NCBI GenBank assembly: GCA_965230755.1
Contig: CBDDLT010000003.1
Span: forward strand, 62,001 to 126,000
Direction: 5' to 3'
DNA length: 64,000 nt
From: DATFJT01 sp965230755
GTDB taxonomy: Bacteria > Bacteroidota > Bacteroidia > Chitinophagales > Saprospiraceae
A program made the translations under genes and the position numbers. Numbering within the stretch: the stretch's first letter is position 1; every line of letters begins with the position of its first letter. The notes below the pieces were generated by a model. That model did not search any database, was not told the DNA's origin, and saw only the letters and a program-made list of their open reading frames with translations. Below, piece after piece: positions 17,151 through 25,712 of this stretch.

Positions 17151-18905
17151 TTATTTTTCTATAATTATGTTCTCCATGTGAATCATTCGTCCATCGCGAA
17201 TGACATTAAGCGTATATATTCCGGGCAGTAAATACCGGAGGTCAACTTTTGTGTTTCCGTTTGTGAATCTTTGTTTTTTAACCAATATTCCGTTTGAAGA
17301 GCATATCGTTAAAAGGTCTTGGTTTTGAATACCTGAAATGAAAGCAAAATCATTAGTTGGATTAGGGAATACCTCAATATTTACATCCGTTGCTACTTCA
17401 GTATTATTTAAAATTGGAGTTTCAATTAGATTTAATTCTTGGTTGGCTTGCACATTATAATACGTATTGATAATCCCACTTGGCCAATAAACTTTTAGCG
17501 AATCCAATTGCGCATGTCTTGCCATGCCAAAATTCTGTACATAACTTCGGGTTATCCCGTAGCTCTGTCCACCTTGGATTTCCCTGACCATGACTTGGTT
17601 GGCCAAGTAAGCTTTAATTTTTGCGCCAATTCCGTCTCGATTAGAAATCGTTCCCTCTAGAGAAATGCTCAAATAATTATGGTCATTCGGAACATTGAAA
17701 AGAAGCCTATCATAACTAATGTCTTCTTCTTGTTCGAAAAGATAAAATGAGGCATAAATGTCTACGAACCCATCCCTATTAAGATCACCGGTACTGAAAG
17801 ATCTCATAGGTTTAGAATCAATCGGTTGAATAATGTTGGTAAATTGTCCATTCCCATTGTTCCGAAACAACAATGTTGTATCTCCACTTATTAATAAGTC
17901 CAAATACATATCATTATCGAAATCCTCAGCAACACATTGTATTGGATTTCCGGCATCACCAACACCGGCAATGATCGTTACATTCCAGAAGTAGTTGTTA
18001 TTGATGTTTTCGTATAGTTCACTTGGTCCAGCATGATTAGTAATATAGCAATCCAAATCCCCGTCATTATCCATATCGAAAAATGTTGGTGTCCAACTTT
18101 GCGCTTTAGATTGTAATCCCCATTCTTCTGCCTCTTCCGTAAAACCTCCATTGCCATCGTTGACATATAGTACATTAATTCTACGAGGATCATCGGGATT
18201 GTCCATCGCATATATACTGCATTTAGCAATGTACAAGTCTAAGTCTCCATCATCGTCAAAATCTGTCCATTGACTGCCGTAGTTACCCGAATTATCAGAA
18301 GGTATTTCCGTATTGAAATCAATTAATTCTGAATGAGGAGTTAAATTTCCAGCCTGATCATTTAGCCAAATCTGTGATGTTCCTTCATCATGACAGGCGA
18401 AAAAATCAAGAAATTTGTCCTGGTTAATATCAACAAACTGGCATCCTTGCATCGCCACTCGTGGATCAGTTAATTTTCTTATTGTAAAATCTCCATCTTG
18501 GTTTTCATAAATATTCAAACCATCATAGAATCCCCCAGTTAGAATATCTTTATCGCCATCTCCATCCAGATCTGCAACTGCAATACTCAATTGTGGAACT
18601 CTGCTTGATTGTCCTATGCTGTCTGTAATGAAGCTACCATCTTCTTGTTGGTAGAGCACTTCTAAAACACCCACATCGGATCTAAGATCTGGGTTCATAA
18701 CATTGGGAAAAGAACGGATAATATCATCAAGCCCATCTCCATCAATATCTGTTATAGCCTTACAATAATGACTGTAAAAATTGTCATTGAGAAGATCACT
18801 TTTATCAACAAAGTTTATCTGACCTTTAGCAGATATTGTCCATACTGATATCAAGAACAGGGGAATGGCCTGGAGCCACCAAATATTAATTCTGAACCTC
18901 ATCAT
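17151..18905 (-). CDS. FG-GAP/VCBS and ASPIC/UnbV protein with T9SS type A C-terminal domain
   Basis: A secreted protein with a signal peptide ending near 'ISAKGQ'. Several Asp-rich FG-GAP/VCBS calcium-binding-like repeats span about residues 45-400 ('DIDGDGLDDIIRS', 'DLDGDGDKDILTGG', 'DFDDDGDLDLYIAK', 'DMDNDGDLDCYITN'). An ASPIC/UnbV domain follows (about 430-500, 'SYGITRSYVQNFG', 'VYWPSGI'). The end is a standard T9SS type A domain ('VFPNPTNDFAFI', 'LPGIYTLNVIRDG'), so it should leave by the type IX route and be surface-attached or released. It is the first gene of a two-gene unit with the Gly-rich adhesin. This protein has the canonical sorting domain while its operon partner does not. Confidence 0.85.
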   Translation of the reverse strand: MMRFRINIWWLQAIPLFLISVWTISAKGQINFVDKSDLLNDNFYSHYCKAITDIDGDGLDDIIRSFPNVMNPDLRSDVGVLEVLYQQEDGSFITDSIGQSSRVPQLSIAVADLDGDGDKDILTGGFYDGLNIYENQDGDFTIRKLTDPRVAMQGCQFVDINQDKFLDFFACHDEGTSQIWLNDQAGNLTPHSELIDFNTEIPSDNSGNYGSQWTDFDDDGDLDLYIAKCSIYAMDNPDDPRRINVLYVNDGNGGFTEEAEEWGLQSKAQSWTPTFFDMDNDGDLDCYITNHAGPSELYENINNNYFWNVTIIAGVGDAGNPIQCVAEDFDNDMYLDLLISGDTTLLFRNNGNGQFTNIIQPIDSKPMRSFSTGDLNRDGFVDIYASFYLFEQEEDISYDRLLFNVPNDHNYLSISLEGTISNRDGIGAKIKAYLANQVMVREIQGGQSYGITRSYVQNFGMARHAQLDSLKVYWPSGIINTYYNVQANQELNLIETPILNNTEVATDVNIEVFPNPTNDFAFISGIQNQDLLTICSSNGILVKKQRFTNGNTKVDLRYLLPGIYTLNVIRDGRMIHMENIIIEK

Positions 18906-19102
18906 TTTCGAATCGATTAAGTGAAAACTATTTTCTTATTTAGGGGGATATGTGGTAATTTTCACTTTGTCCATATATCTTAAGACAATAGACAACTACC
19001 CAAAGAACTTATTACTTTTTAGAGTAATGTTCTACTTTATAACTCGTCAAAGCCTATTCCAAAGGTCTTGATTTTGAGGAGAGTAAGGTGTGTTTTTTAA
19101 CT

Positions 19103-19120
19103 ATGTAGTACTTTTGTGTT
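19103..19120 (+). promoter_or_regulatory. Class II element and -7-like box before interrupted regulator
   Basis: ATGTAGTACTTTTGTGTT matches the 18-bp block at 6074 in 13 positions and sits 75 bp before the ATG at 19196, close to the 72- and 78-bp spacing of the intact paralogues. It includes TACTTTTG, an exact fit to the Bacteroidota -7 consensus TAnnTTTG. No clear -33 TTTG was found at ideal spacing. Confidence 0.45.
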
Positions 19121-19195
19121 CTTGGATATTCGAAAACCATAAAAAAAACTGCAAGTCTTGTGTTCTGTAGTAGTATTGAATACAAATCAATCAAA

Positions 19196-21151
19196 ATGAA
19201 AAACGTAAATTTTCTCTTTTTATTAATCATTTTTATTTCATGTTCGAAACAAGATAGAAATCAAGACCCCCTCACTGCTGAATTAAAACAGCTTGAAAAA
19301 GAATATTTTAAAAAGTCTGATAATGATCTCATATTAGGCCAAATACTGGCAGATTCGCTTCGACATTTAGCTAATAATTCCAGTACATATTGGGTCGGGC
19401 GTGCGAATAGGCTTTATGGGATTTCAGCCATGCAATTGGGCAATTTCGACAAGGCTGCTGAAGCATTTCGAATAGCAGAAAAAAATCAAGATTCTGACTA
19501 TCCCAACGAATCCATTTATCTTATCCAAAATCAAGGCGCCCTGTATCAATATTTGGGCTTTCCCGATTCAGCTCTTCTAAGTACCAAAAAGGTATCCACT
19601 TACTTCAAGAAAACAAAACGTACCCTTATAAAGGAGATCTATACGAATCAAAAGCCCAAGTTTTAATGAATAAAGGACTTTATGGGATGGCTGTGCCAGA
19701 ATACATGAAAGCTCTCAATATATTCAAACAAAAAAATGATAGTTTTTCTATTTCCCATATCAGTATAAATCTGGGCATAAATTACGAAAAACTAAATGAG
19801 TGGGATAGCACCTTACATTACTATTTACAGGCAGAGCATCTGGCAACGCAAACCAATGATAATCGTTTATTATCACTTGCTCTTTATAATAAGGCAGGTG
19901 CATTCAAAAAAATGGAAAGATTCGATGAAAGCAAGGACCTTATTAAAAGAAGTAAACAGTTAGCACAAAATAGTGGTGATTCTTTATTGTTATTTTCTAT
20001 TCTCACAACGGAAATACAACTTAGTCTGCAACAAGGACATGGTAAAGGAGCAAAGGAATTACTTGATCAAAGCCTTTTAATTGCTAAAAAATTACAATAC
20101 CCCAGTATATTTTTGGAGTATTCCGAGAGCGAAATGCTTTATTGGGCCTATCAAGATTCTGTTCATCAGTTTCTAAAATCAGCTGAAAGGATTTTATATT
20201 ACTACATCGATCAACAAGCCATTTTAGATCAAGAATACGCATCAGATCTTTTTAGTGTGTTACGAGAACAAATGCAAAATAATAAAGCACTTCTATTGGC
20301 TTCTTCAGCGAGAAAATTGCGTTTAAATAATTTAGCTAATTCACTGGATACGATATGGAATCGATACAACTTTGGATTAGCCGATAGCATAAATTACTAC
20401 CATATTAAACATAATATAAATCTGTTGAGACCCAAGAGTAATGATAACATAAACTTCTTGGAAGATTCTTATGCATTGCAATCCAAACTCTTAGTACATC
20501 AAGAAAAGAAAATCAACGAAAAAATAGATCTCATTGAATCTTTATTCAAAAAGGAAATCATCAATGAACGACAAGGGGAAGCTCTAAGTATTGCTAAAGA
20601 GCGTTCTATCAAACTGAAAACCATTTTGGCATTATGCTCAATTATTGGGATAACGAGTATTGTTTTTCTTCTTGTTTTACGAAAAAAAAATGCCTTAATT
20701 GGAGAAAACAATAAAAGAATAAGCCTTGAACTCGAAGAGAAAAAGAGATTGCTGATCAAAAGAAGGAATCTTTAAAGATCGATGTAGGTCATTAAAAGTT
20801 CTATTTTCAGAATTAAGAAAGGATTTGGGGCCAGAACAAGTAACTCTCAGTTCATATAAAAACTTTCATCAAGAGCTCAAAAAATTGGATATTAGCAAGT
20901 CAGATAATGTACTTAGACATTTCACGGAACTTGATGCTGATTTTACGAAAAACCTACTTCAACAGTACCCTTACCTTACCAAGAATGATCTAAAACATAT
21001 TGCCTACTTAAAACTCAATCTTAGTTCAAAGGAAATATCGAATATTCAAGGAGTCAGTATTAGAGCAGTGCAAACTGCACACTATAGATTGAAGAAAAAA
21101 CTAAACTTGAATTCGGAAGAATCATTGGTTAATTTTATCCAAACTTTGTAA
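19196..21151 (+). pseudogene. Class II TPR-HTH regulator interrupted by two single-base indels
   Basis: Three open frames (to 19666, 19666-20775, 20825-21151) together align end to end with the 676/677-aa regulators. Adding one A to the A5 run at 19586-19590 restores '..GIHLLQENKTYPYKGDLYES'. Removing one A from the A4 run at 20758-20761 restores 'LIKEGIFKDRCRS'. Net length is unchanged: 1956 nt, 651 codons plus stop from the ATG at 19196. Features are otherwise complete: lipobox 'IFISC', TPR helices, membrane segment ('ALCSIIGITSIVFLLVLR'), coiled coil and HTH ('LSSKEISNIQGVSIRAVQTA'). It could be a true pseudogene, a slippage-switched gene, or an intact gene with two homopolymer sequencing errors. 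It is divergent from the FG-GAP/Gly-rich adhesin operon. Confidence 0.8.
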
Positions 21152-21168
21152 TATGGAAAACTTTAAAA

Positions 21169-21195
21169 AGAGGAAGTCCATGAAGAACTTCCTCT
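21169..21195. terminator. Bidirectional terminator between convergent regulator and adhesin
   Basis: Perfect 9-bp stem AGAGGAAGT / ACTTCCTCT with a 9-base loop, between the regulator stop at 21151 and the adhesin stop at 21233. A-rich sequence precedes it (TTTAAAAAG) and T/A-rich sequence follows, so it could act in both directions. Confidence 0.7.
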
Positions 21196-21232
21196 CTAAT
21201 ATTAAGACGTAAATTTAATTCTCTTCAACCAA

Positions 21233-24200
21233 TCAATTGTCCATTTCAACCCTCACCTGAACTCCATAGCAATTTTCATCTGGACAACACTCTTCAGTCG
21301 TCACACAAACGGGGCAACACAGCTCATACGGACAACCATCCGCTCCATCCGCTTCGTAAACATAACACTGCCTGGAACCAGCAGGACCTATATCACTTCC
21401 TACAACAGTTAAAACTTGTCCTGTTCCTACCTGGGCTCCTCTTGTCATCGTATTCTCATCATACTCATACCAAATGTAGTTACTAAAGCCTGCATCAGCT
21501 GTTAAATCAGCAGCATTGGAATCATTATCGCAAATTGTATATTCATTCGGAGGACAGGCCGCACTACAAGGAGCAGGGGCTACAATTACTTCATCCACTA
21601 GTTGACAAGTTCCGTTAGCATCATCTGTAATAGTTATTGTCAAGTTACCTCCGCTAATTAAAAAGCTGCCGCCAACCTGTTGGGCTGATCCATAAGGTAC
21701 ATTGCTTGCCATAATATCTCCACTCACACTATAGGTACTTCCCAATCCACTACCTGTAGGATTCAAAGTCACCGTAAATGTATCGTCGTTTTCATCCGAA
21801 GTGTTTTCATCATCACAGTTTGTTGCCGAACCGGATGCAGTTATGTTACAAGAACTACATGGCGATGGCGCTACGATCACTTCGTCTACCAATTGACATG
21901 ACCCAGTCGCATCATCTGTTATCGTTATCGTCAAATTACCTCCACTGATTGGGAAACTACCGCCAACCTGTTGAGCTGATCCATAGGATACATTATTTGC
22001 GGTTATATCACCACTTACACTGTAAGTGCTTCCCAATCCACTTCCCGTAGGATTTAAAGTCACTGTAAACGTATCATCATTTGGATCTCCAGTCCCTTCA
22101 TCATCACAAGCTGTTGCTGATCCTGAAGCTGTTAAATTACATGTACTACACGGCGATGGTGCTACGATCACTTCGTCTACCAATTGACAAGTTCCTGTCG
22201 CATCATCTGTAATCGTTATCGTCAAATCACCTCCACTGATTGGGAAACTACCACCAACCTGTTGAGCTGATCCATACGATACATTACTTGCAGTGATATC
22301 ACCACTTACACTGTAGGTGCTTCCCAATCCACTTCCCGTAGGATTTAAAGTCACTGTAAACGTATCATCATTTGGATCTCCAGTCCCTTCATCATCACAA
22401 GCTGTTGCTGATCCTGAAGCTGTTAAATTACATGTACTACACGGCGATGGTGCTACGATCACTTCGTCTACCAATTGACAAGTTCCTGTCGCATCATCTG
22501 TAATCGTTATCGTCAAATCACCTCCACTGATTGAGAAACTACCACCAACCTGTTGAGCTGATCCATACGATACATTACTTGCAGTGATATCACCACTTAC
22601 ACTGTAGGTGCTTCCCAATCCACTTCCCGTAGGATTTAAAGTCACAGTAAATGTGTCATCATTTGGATCTCCAGTCCCTTCGTCATCACAAGCTGTTGCT
22701 GATCCTGAAGCTGTTATGTTACAAGAACTACACGGCGATGGCGCTACGATCACTTCGTCTACCAATTGACATGACCCAGTGGCATCATCTGTTATCGTTA
22801 TCGTCAAATTACCTCCACTGATTGGGAAACTACCACCAACCTGTTGAGCTGATCCATACGATACATTACTTGCAGTGATATCACCACTTACACTGTAGGT
22901 GCTTCCCAATCCACTTCCCGTAGGATTTAAAGTCACTGTAAACGTATCATCATTTGGATCTCCGGTTCCTTCATCATCACACGCTGTTACCGATCCTGAA
23001 GCTGTTATATCGCAAGCTACTCCACTATATCCTACATCGAAACTATGGTTATTGGCTCCTGCTATGGGAATATCTGAAGTTTGAACAGTTATCTCTCCTG
23101 ATCCATTCGCATCGGAGTCTATATTATCGTTGGAACCAGAATTTACACTTGTCAGATTCAAGCTACCACTTGTAGTAGGAAATCGCAAAGTATAGCTCAT
23201 GTTTGGCTCCAGCTGTGTTATATTATACCTATGACTTGCTGTTGTACTTCCGTTCGGATCACTAGAGAAAATATAATTCCCATTAGCATCTGTCGTCGCA
23301 GTTGCTACTATTGTTGAACCTTGCAATAACTCAACTTGTACGCCACTGACCGGATTTTCACCAGGATCTTGTATCCCGTCCATATCGGTATCTTCCCATA
23401 CAAAGTTTCCTATTTCTATCGGTGCCGGAGGGGTAAGCAATTCTACATCTCCCAATCCATGAGATTTTCTAAAGCTTACGGTACTACTCGTATACAATCT
23501 AAGATGATTATTCCATCCCCCATCAGTCCTGTCAAACCAATGCAATCCTCCTGTACTTCCATAAATAGCGAAACTACCATCAACTCCTTCTGGATAGGGA
23601 TCCATCACCGTACTAATAATCTCATTAGTTCCTTTTAAAACTGCGAAAGCTCCATTCGATGCTTCTCCTGACAATGGGGCAGTAGGGCCATCCAGATCAC
23701 CTTGCGCATCATTGTAGTATTCTCCCGCACCTGTATTACTTTCATCACCAGGTGTGTTTCCTGAATAATCATTTAATAAGTTGCCATTCGCAGTATGGAA
23801 GGTAGGACAACTGCCAGTACCCTCAATTTCCCAGGTACCACTATTATCACAAACATGAAGTATTTCACCATGCGCAATTCCATTAATTAGTGTAGAACTT
23901 CCAGATACCGGTTCTCTATTTTGAGATCCAATCTGATGTCCGAATCGATCCATAAAACCAACTACCATATCGCCGTTTTCATGAAATTCGATATCAGATA
24001 GAATTGGTTGGGGTGCTACTTTTGATCCACTCACATCCGATACTCGCGTATCTGCCCAAGTATTTGACCACCTGCGCCAGTCCTTGGCGCCAGAACGATA
24101 ATCAAAATTGTCAAATTGAACCTCCTGAGTAAACCCTCCTCCTACATTGTCTGGGTCGAAACTCAACACGTAAGCTTCTACATTATCATTATTAAATCTA

Positions 24201-25387
24201 TTGTCACTTTCACCATCACATACAACACCTAAGTACCCTCTTCCATTATGAAATGTCAAGGCAAATGGACGTATCTCTCCATTAGTACAACTCGGCATTC
24301 CTGATGCCCCAACAAGATTATATACTTCCGTAAGTGGTCCTAAAACTGCCGCAGAGGCATTATCTAGTGAAGCTGTCGTACCATCTACATCCATGACGAT
24401 CAATGTCCTCTGATTAAGATTAACCAGGTACAACTTACCGTTTGGTCCGAAATCAATATCTCCAAACGCTACCTTACCTACTTTTCCATAGGCATCCATA
24501 TCTCTTGTAGCATTTCCCGCGCCAAGGAAATTATCATTACCTCCCGGACTATCTACCCTGTCTATTGTGCCTAGATCTATCGCTGTTCCTGAATTACTTG
24601 GAGTTACACCCTGTAGATCAAAACTTCCCGTCAAATCCCATCCAGATCCTCCATCCTCGAACATATACACTCCTCCGGATCCTTGTGGCCCAAATCCGAC
24701 ATGTCTTTTGGCGAATGCAGAAGAAAACAATCGCGTTTCTTCCTTTTGATAGGCTACTCCATACAGTGCTCCTGTCTCCGCATGTGTCGCTATATTGTTA
24801 TTATTGACGGTTGTATCTATTCCTGTCGTGGTATAATTCAGTTGTGTCATCGTATTTACACCTACCCAATTTCCAAGTGTCGAACTTCCATCCCGGAAAA
24901 CAGGAATCATGATTTCCGGATTTTCGGTATCACTATAGCAATCAGAATCATACAATCCAAAATCAACACTTGTACTTGATGAACTAACAAATTGCACCGA
25001 TGTATTACTCCCCGATCCATCAGGACTACTTTCCAGCCAAGGATGATTGGGCCAGGTAAATTCTACACGAACGGGAAAATTGGAAACCGGATCGCTCCAT
25101 GTTCCTCCACCTGAAGTTGTTTGTGTGGTGACATTGCCTGATGCATCGGTAATAGTTACAGTCACGTCATCAATTCCTAATTCATTCCCATCCTTGACTC
25201 CATAGGTATTCAATGTCGTACCGTTAACCGGAAACTCTTCAAATACCTCTCCACTGATTTGGGCGAATAATGGGACTGAAAAAATGGTTAAAATTAGAGC
25301 AAGAATAAATTGGTCTCGCACCCTGCTCAAACTAAAAAGCAAATTAATGTTATTCATCATAAAAAATTTACGTACCTCGATTGACAT
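21233..25387 (-). CDS. SdrD_B-type secreted adhesin with five tandem repeats (1384 aa)
   Basis: The largest adhesin of the island. Start ATG at 25387; ATGs at 25360 and 25357 are alternatives. A signal peptide ends near 'SVPLFAQISG'. A Cna_B-like module (about 45-145), a propeller-like region (about 160-650, 'GALYGVAYQKEETRLFSSAF') and an SdrD_B domain (about 656-790) follow. Five nearly identical 97-aa repeats run from about 794 to 1278, each with 'CDDE.T.D.NDDTFTVTLNP' and 'CQLVDEVIVAP'. Then come the 'CPPNEYTICDNDSNAADLTA' module and a 'CPDENCYGVQV' tail. There is no canonical T9SS domain. It lies downstream of and co-directional with the 550-aa class I regulator. Repeat number may vary between strains (inference). 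Confidence 0.85.
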   Translation of the reverse strand: MSIEVRKFFMMNNINLLFSLSRVRDQFILALILTIFSVPLFAQISGEVFEEFPVNGTTLNTYGVKDGNELGIDDVTVTITDASGNVTTQTTSGGGTWSDPVSNFPVRVEFTWPNHPWLESSPDGSGSNTSVQFVSSSSTSVDFGLYDSDCYSDTENPEIMIPVFRDGSSTLGNWVGVNTMTQLNYTTTGIDTTVNNNNIATHAETGALYGVAYQKEETRLFSSAFAKRHVGFGPQGSGGVYMFEDGGSGWDLTGSFDLQGVTPSNSGTAIDLGTIDRVDSPGGNDNFLGAGNATRDMDAYGKVGKVAFGDIDFGPNGKLYLVNLNQRTLIVMDVDGTTASLDNASAAVLGPLTEVYNLVGASGMPSCTNGEIRPFALTFHNGRGYLGVVCDGESDNRFNNDNVEAYVLSFDPDNVGGGFTQEVQFDNFDYRSGAKDWRRWSNTWADTRVSDVSGSKVAPQPILSDIEFHENGDMVVGFMDRFGHQIGSQNREPVSGSSTLINGIAHGEILHVCDNSGTWEIEGTGSCPTFHTANGNLLNDYSGNTPGDESNTGAGEYYNDAQGDLDGPTAPLSGEASNGAFAVLKGTNEIISTVMDPYPEGVDGSFAIYGSTGGLHWFDRTDGGWNNHLRLYTSSTVSFRKSHGLGDVELLTPPAPIEIGNFVWEDTDMDGIQDPGENPVSGVQVELLQGSTIVATATTDANGNYIFSSDPNGSTTASHRYNITQLEPNMSYTLRFPTTSGSLNLTSVNSGSNDNIDSDANGSGEITVQTSDIPIAGANNHSFDVGYSGVACDITASGSVTACDDEGTGDPNDDTFTVTLNPTGSGLGSTYSVSGDITASNVSYGSAQQVGGSFPISGGNLTITITDDATGSCQLVDEVIVAPSPCSSCNITASGSATACDDEGTGDPNDDTFTVTLNPTGSGLGSTYSVSGDITASNVSYGSAQQVGGSFSISGGDLTITITDDATGTCQLVDEVIVAPSPCSTCNLTASGSATACDDEGTGDPNDDTFTVTLNPTGSGLGSTYSVSGDITASNVSYGSAQQVGGSFPISGGDLTITITDDATGTCQLVDEVIVAPSPCSTCNLTASGSATACDDEGTGDPNDDTFTVTLNPTGSGLGSTYSVSGDITANNVSYGSAQQVGGSFPISGGNLTITITDDATGSCQLVDEVIVAPSPCSSCNITASGSATNCDDENTSDENDDTFTVTLNPTGSGLGSTYSVSGDIMASNVPYGSAQQVGGSFLISGGNLTITITDDANGTCQLVDEVIVAPAPCSAACPPNEYTICDNDSNAADLTADAGFSNYIWYEYDENTMTRGAQVGTGQVLTVVGSDIGPAGSRQCYVYEADGADGCPYELCCPVCVTTEECCPDENCYGVQVRVEMDN
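21550..23004 (-). repeat. Five tandem 291-bp repeats within the 1384-aa adhesin
   Basis: Anchored on the TTAxxTTACA block, units begin at 21550, 21841, 22132, 22423 and 22714, exactly 291 bp (97 codons) apart. The three central units are close to identical in DNA, and the outer two are more diverged, as expected from unequal crossover. Each encodes one Cys-bounded beta-rich domain. Confidence 0.9.
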
Positions 25388-25712
25388 GAACTCAGAGGCC
25401 CATCGATTTTAATTGAAATCAATTTTGTTTAAAAACTTACTTGAGGGGGGAATTAATAAAACGTCTTTCCAATCAATATTAGATTGAATTTCGACCAATA
25501 TGGAACTACAATTTAGGTTCCAAAAGGCTAATAAATATGGGAAATTGGACGATTATAGGCATGTGTATACCAAATGTATATATGCATGTTTAAAGTTCTA
25601 ATAGATTCCGGTAAGCTAAACTACAATCCCAGAGGATTACTTAATAGATAAATTAAGCGTCTCCGTTTTCCTGATTTAGTTACCCGTGATTTCAAATGTT
25701 CAAACGAATCAT
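25388..25712. other. 325-bp intergenic region with class I direct repeat
   Basis: Lies between the 1384-aa adhesin and the 550-aa regulator, both on the minus strand. It contains the TATAC-N6-TATAC repeat at 25565-25580 and is otherwise AT-rich. I see no convincing small gene, tRNA or strong hairpin. The length suggests the adhesin has its own promoter. Confidence 0.5.
25565..25580 (-). promoter_or_regulatory. TATAC-N6-TATAC direct repeat upstream of 1384-aa adhesin
   Basis: Plus strand GTATA-CCAAAT-GTATA, 178 bp before the ATG at 25387. Same half-site and spacing as the copies at 1019, 2928 and 27462. The greater distance from the start codon implies a long leader or an upstream activator site (inference). 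Confidence 0.5.

Noticed and set aside
19666..20775. A separate 369-aa TPR gene starting at 19666
   Set aside because: It lines up as the central part of the interrupted class II regulator; its ATG is an internal Met of that protein.
21550..23004. Regular repeat spacing that could suggest a CRISPR array
   Set aside because: Units are 291 bp, coding in frame on the minus strand, with no short repeat/spacer alternation and no cas genes.
3035..25387. Gliding-motility-associated (type B) T9SS C-terminal domains on the adhesins
   Set aside because: The C-termini are short Cys-containing tails without the length or motifs of that domain.
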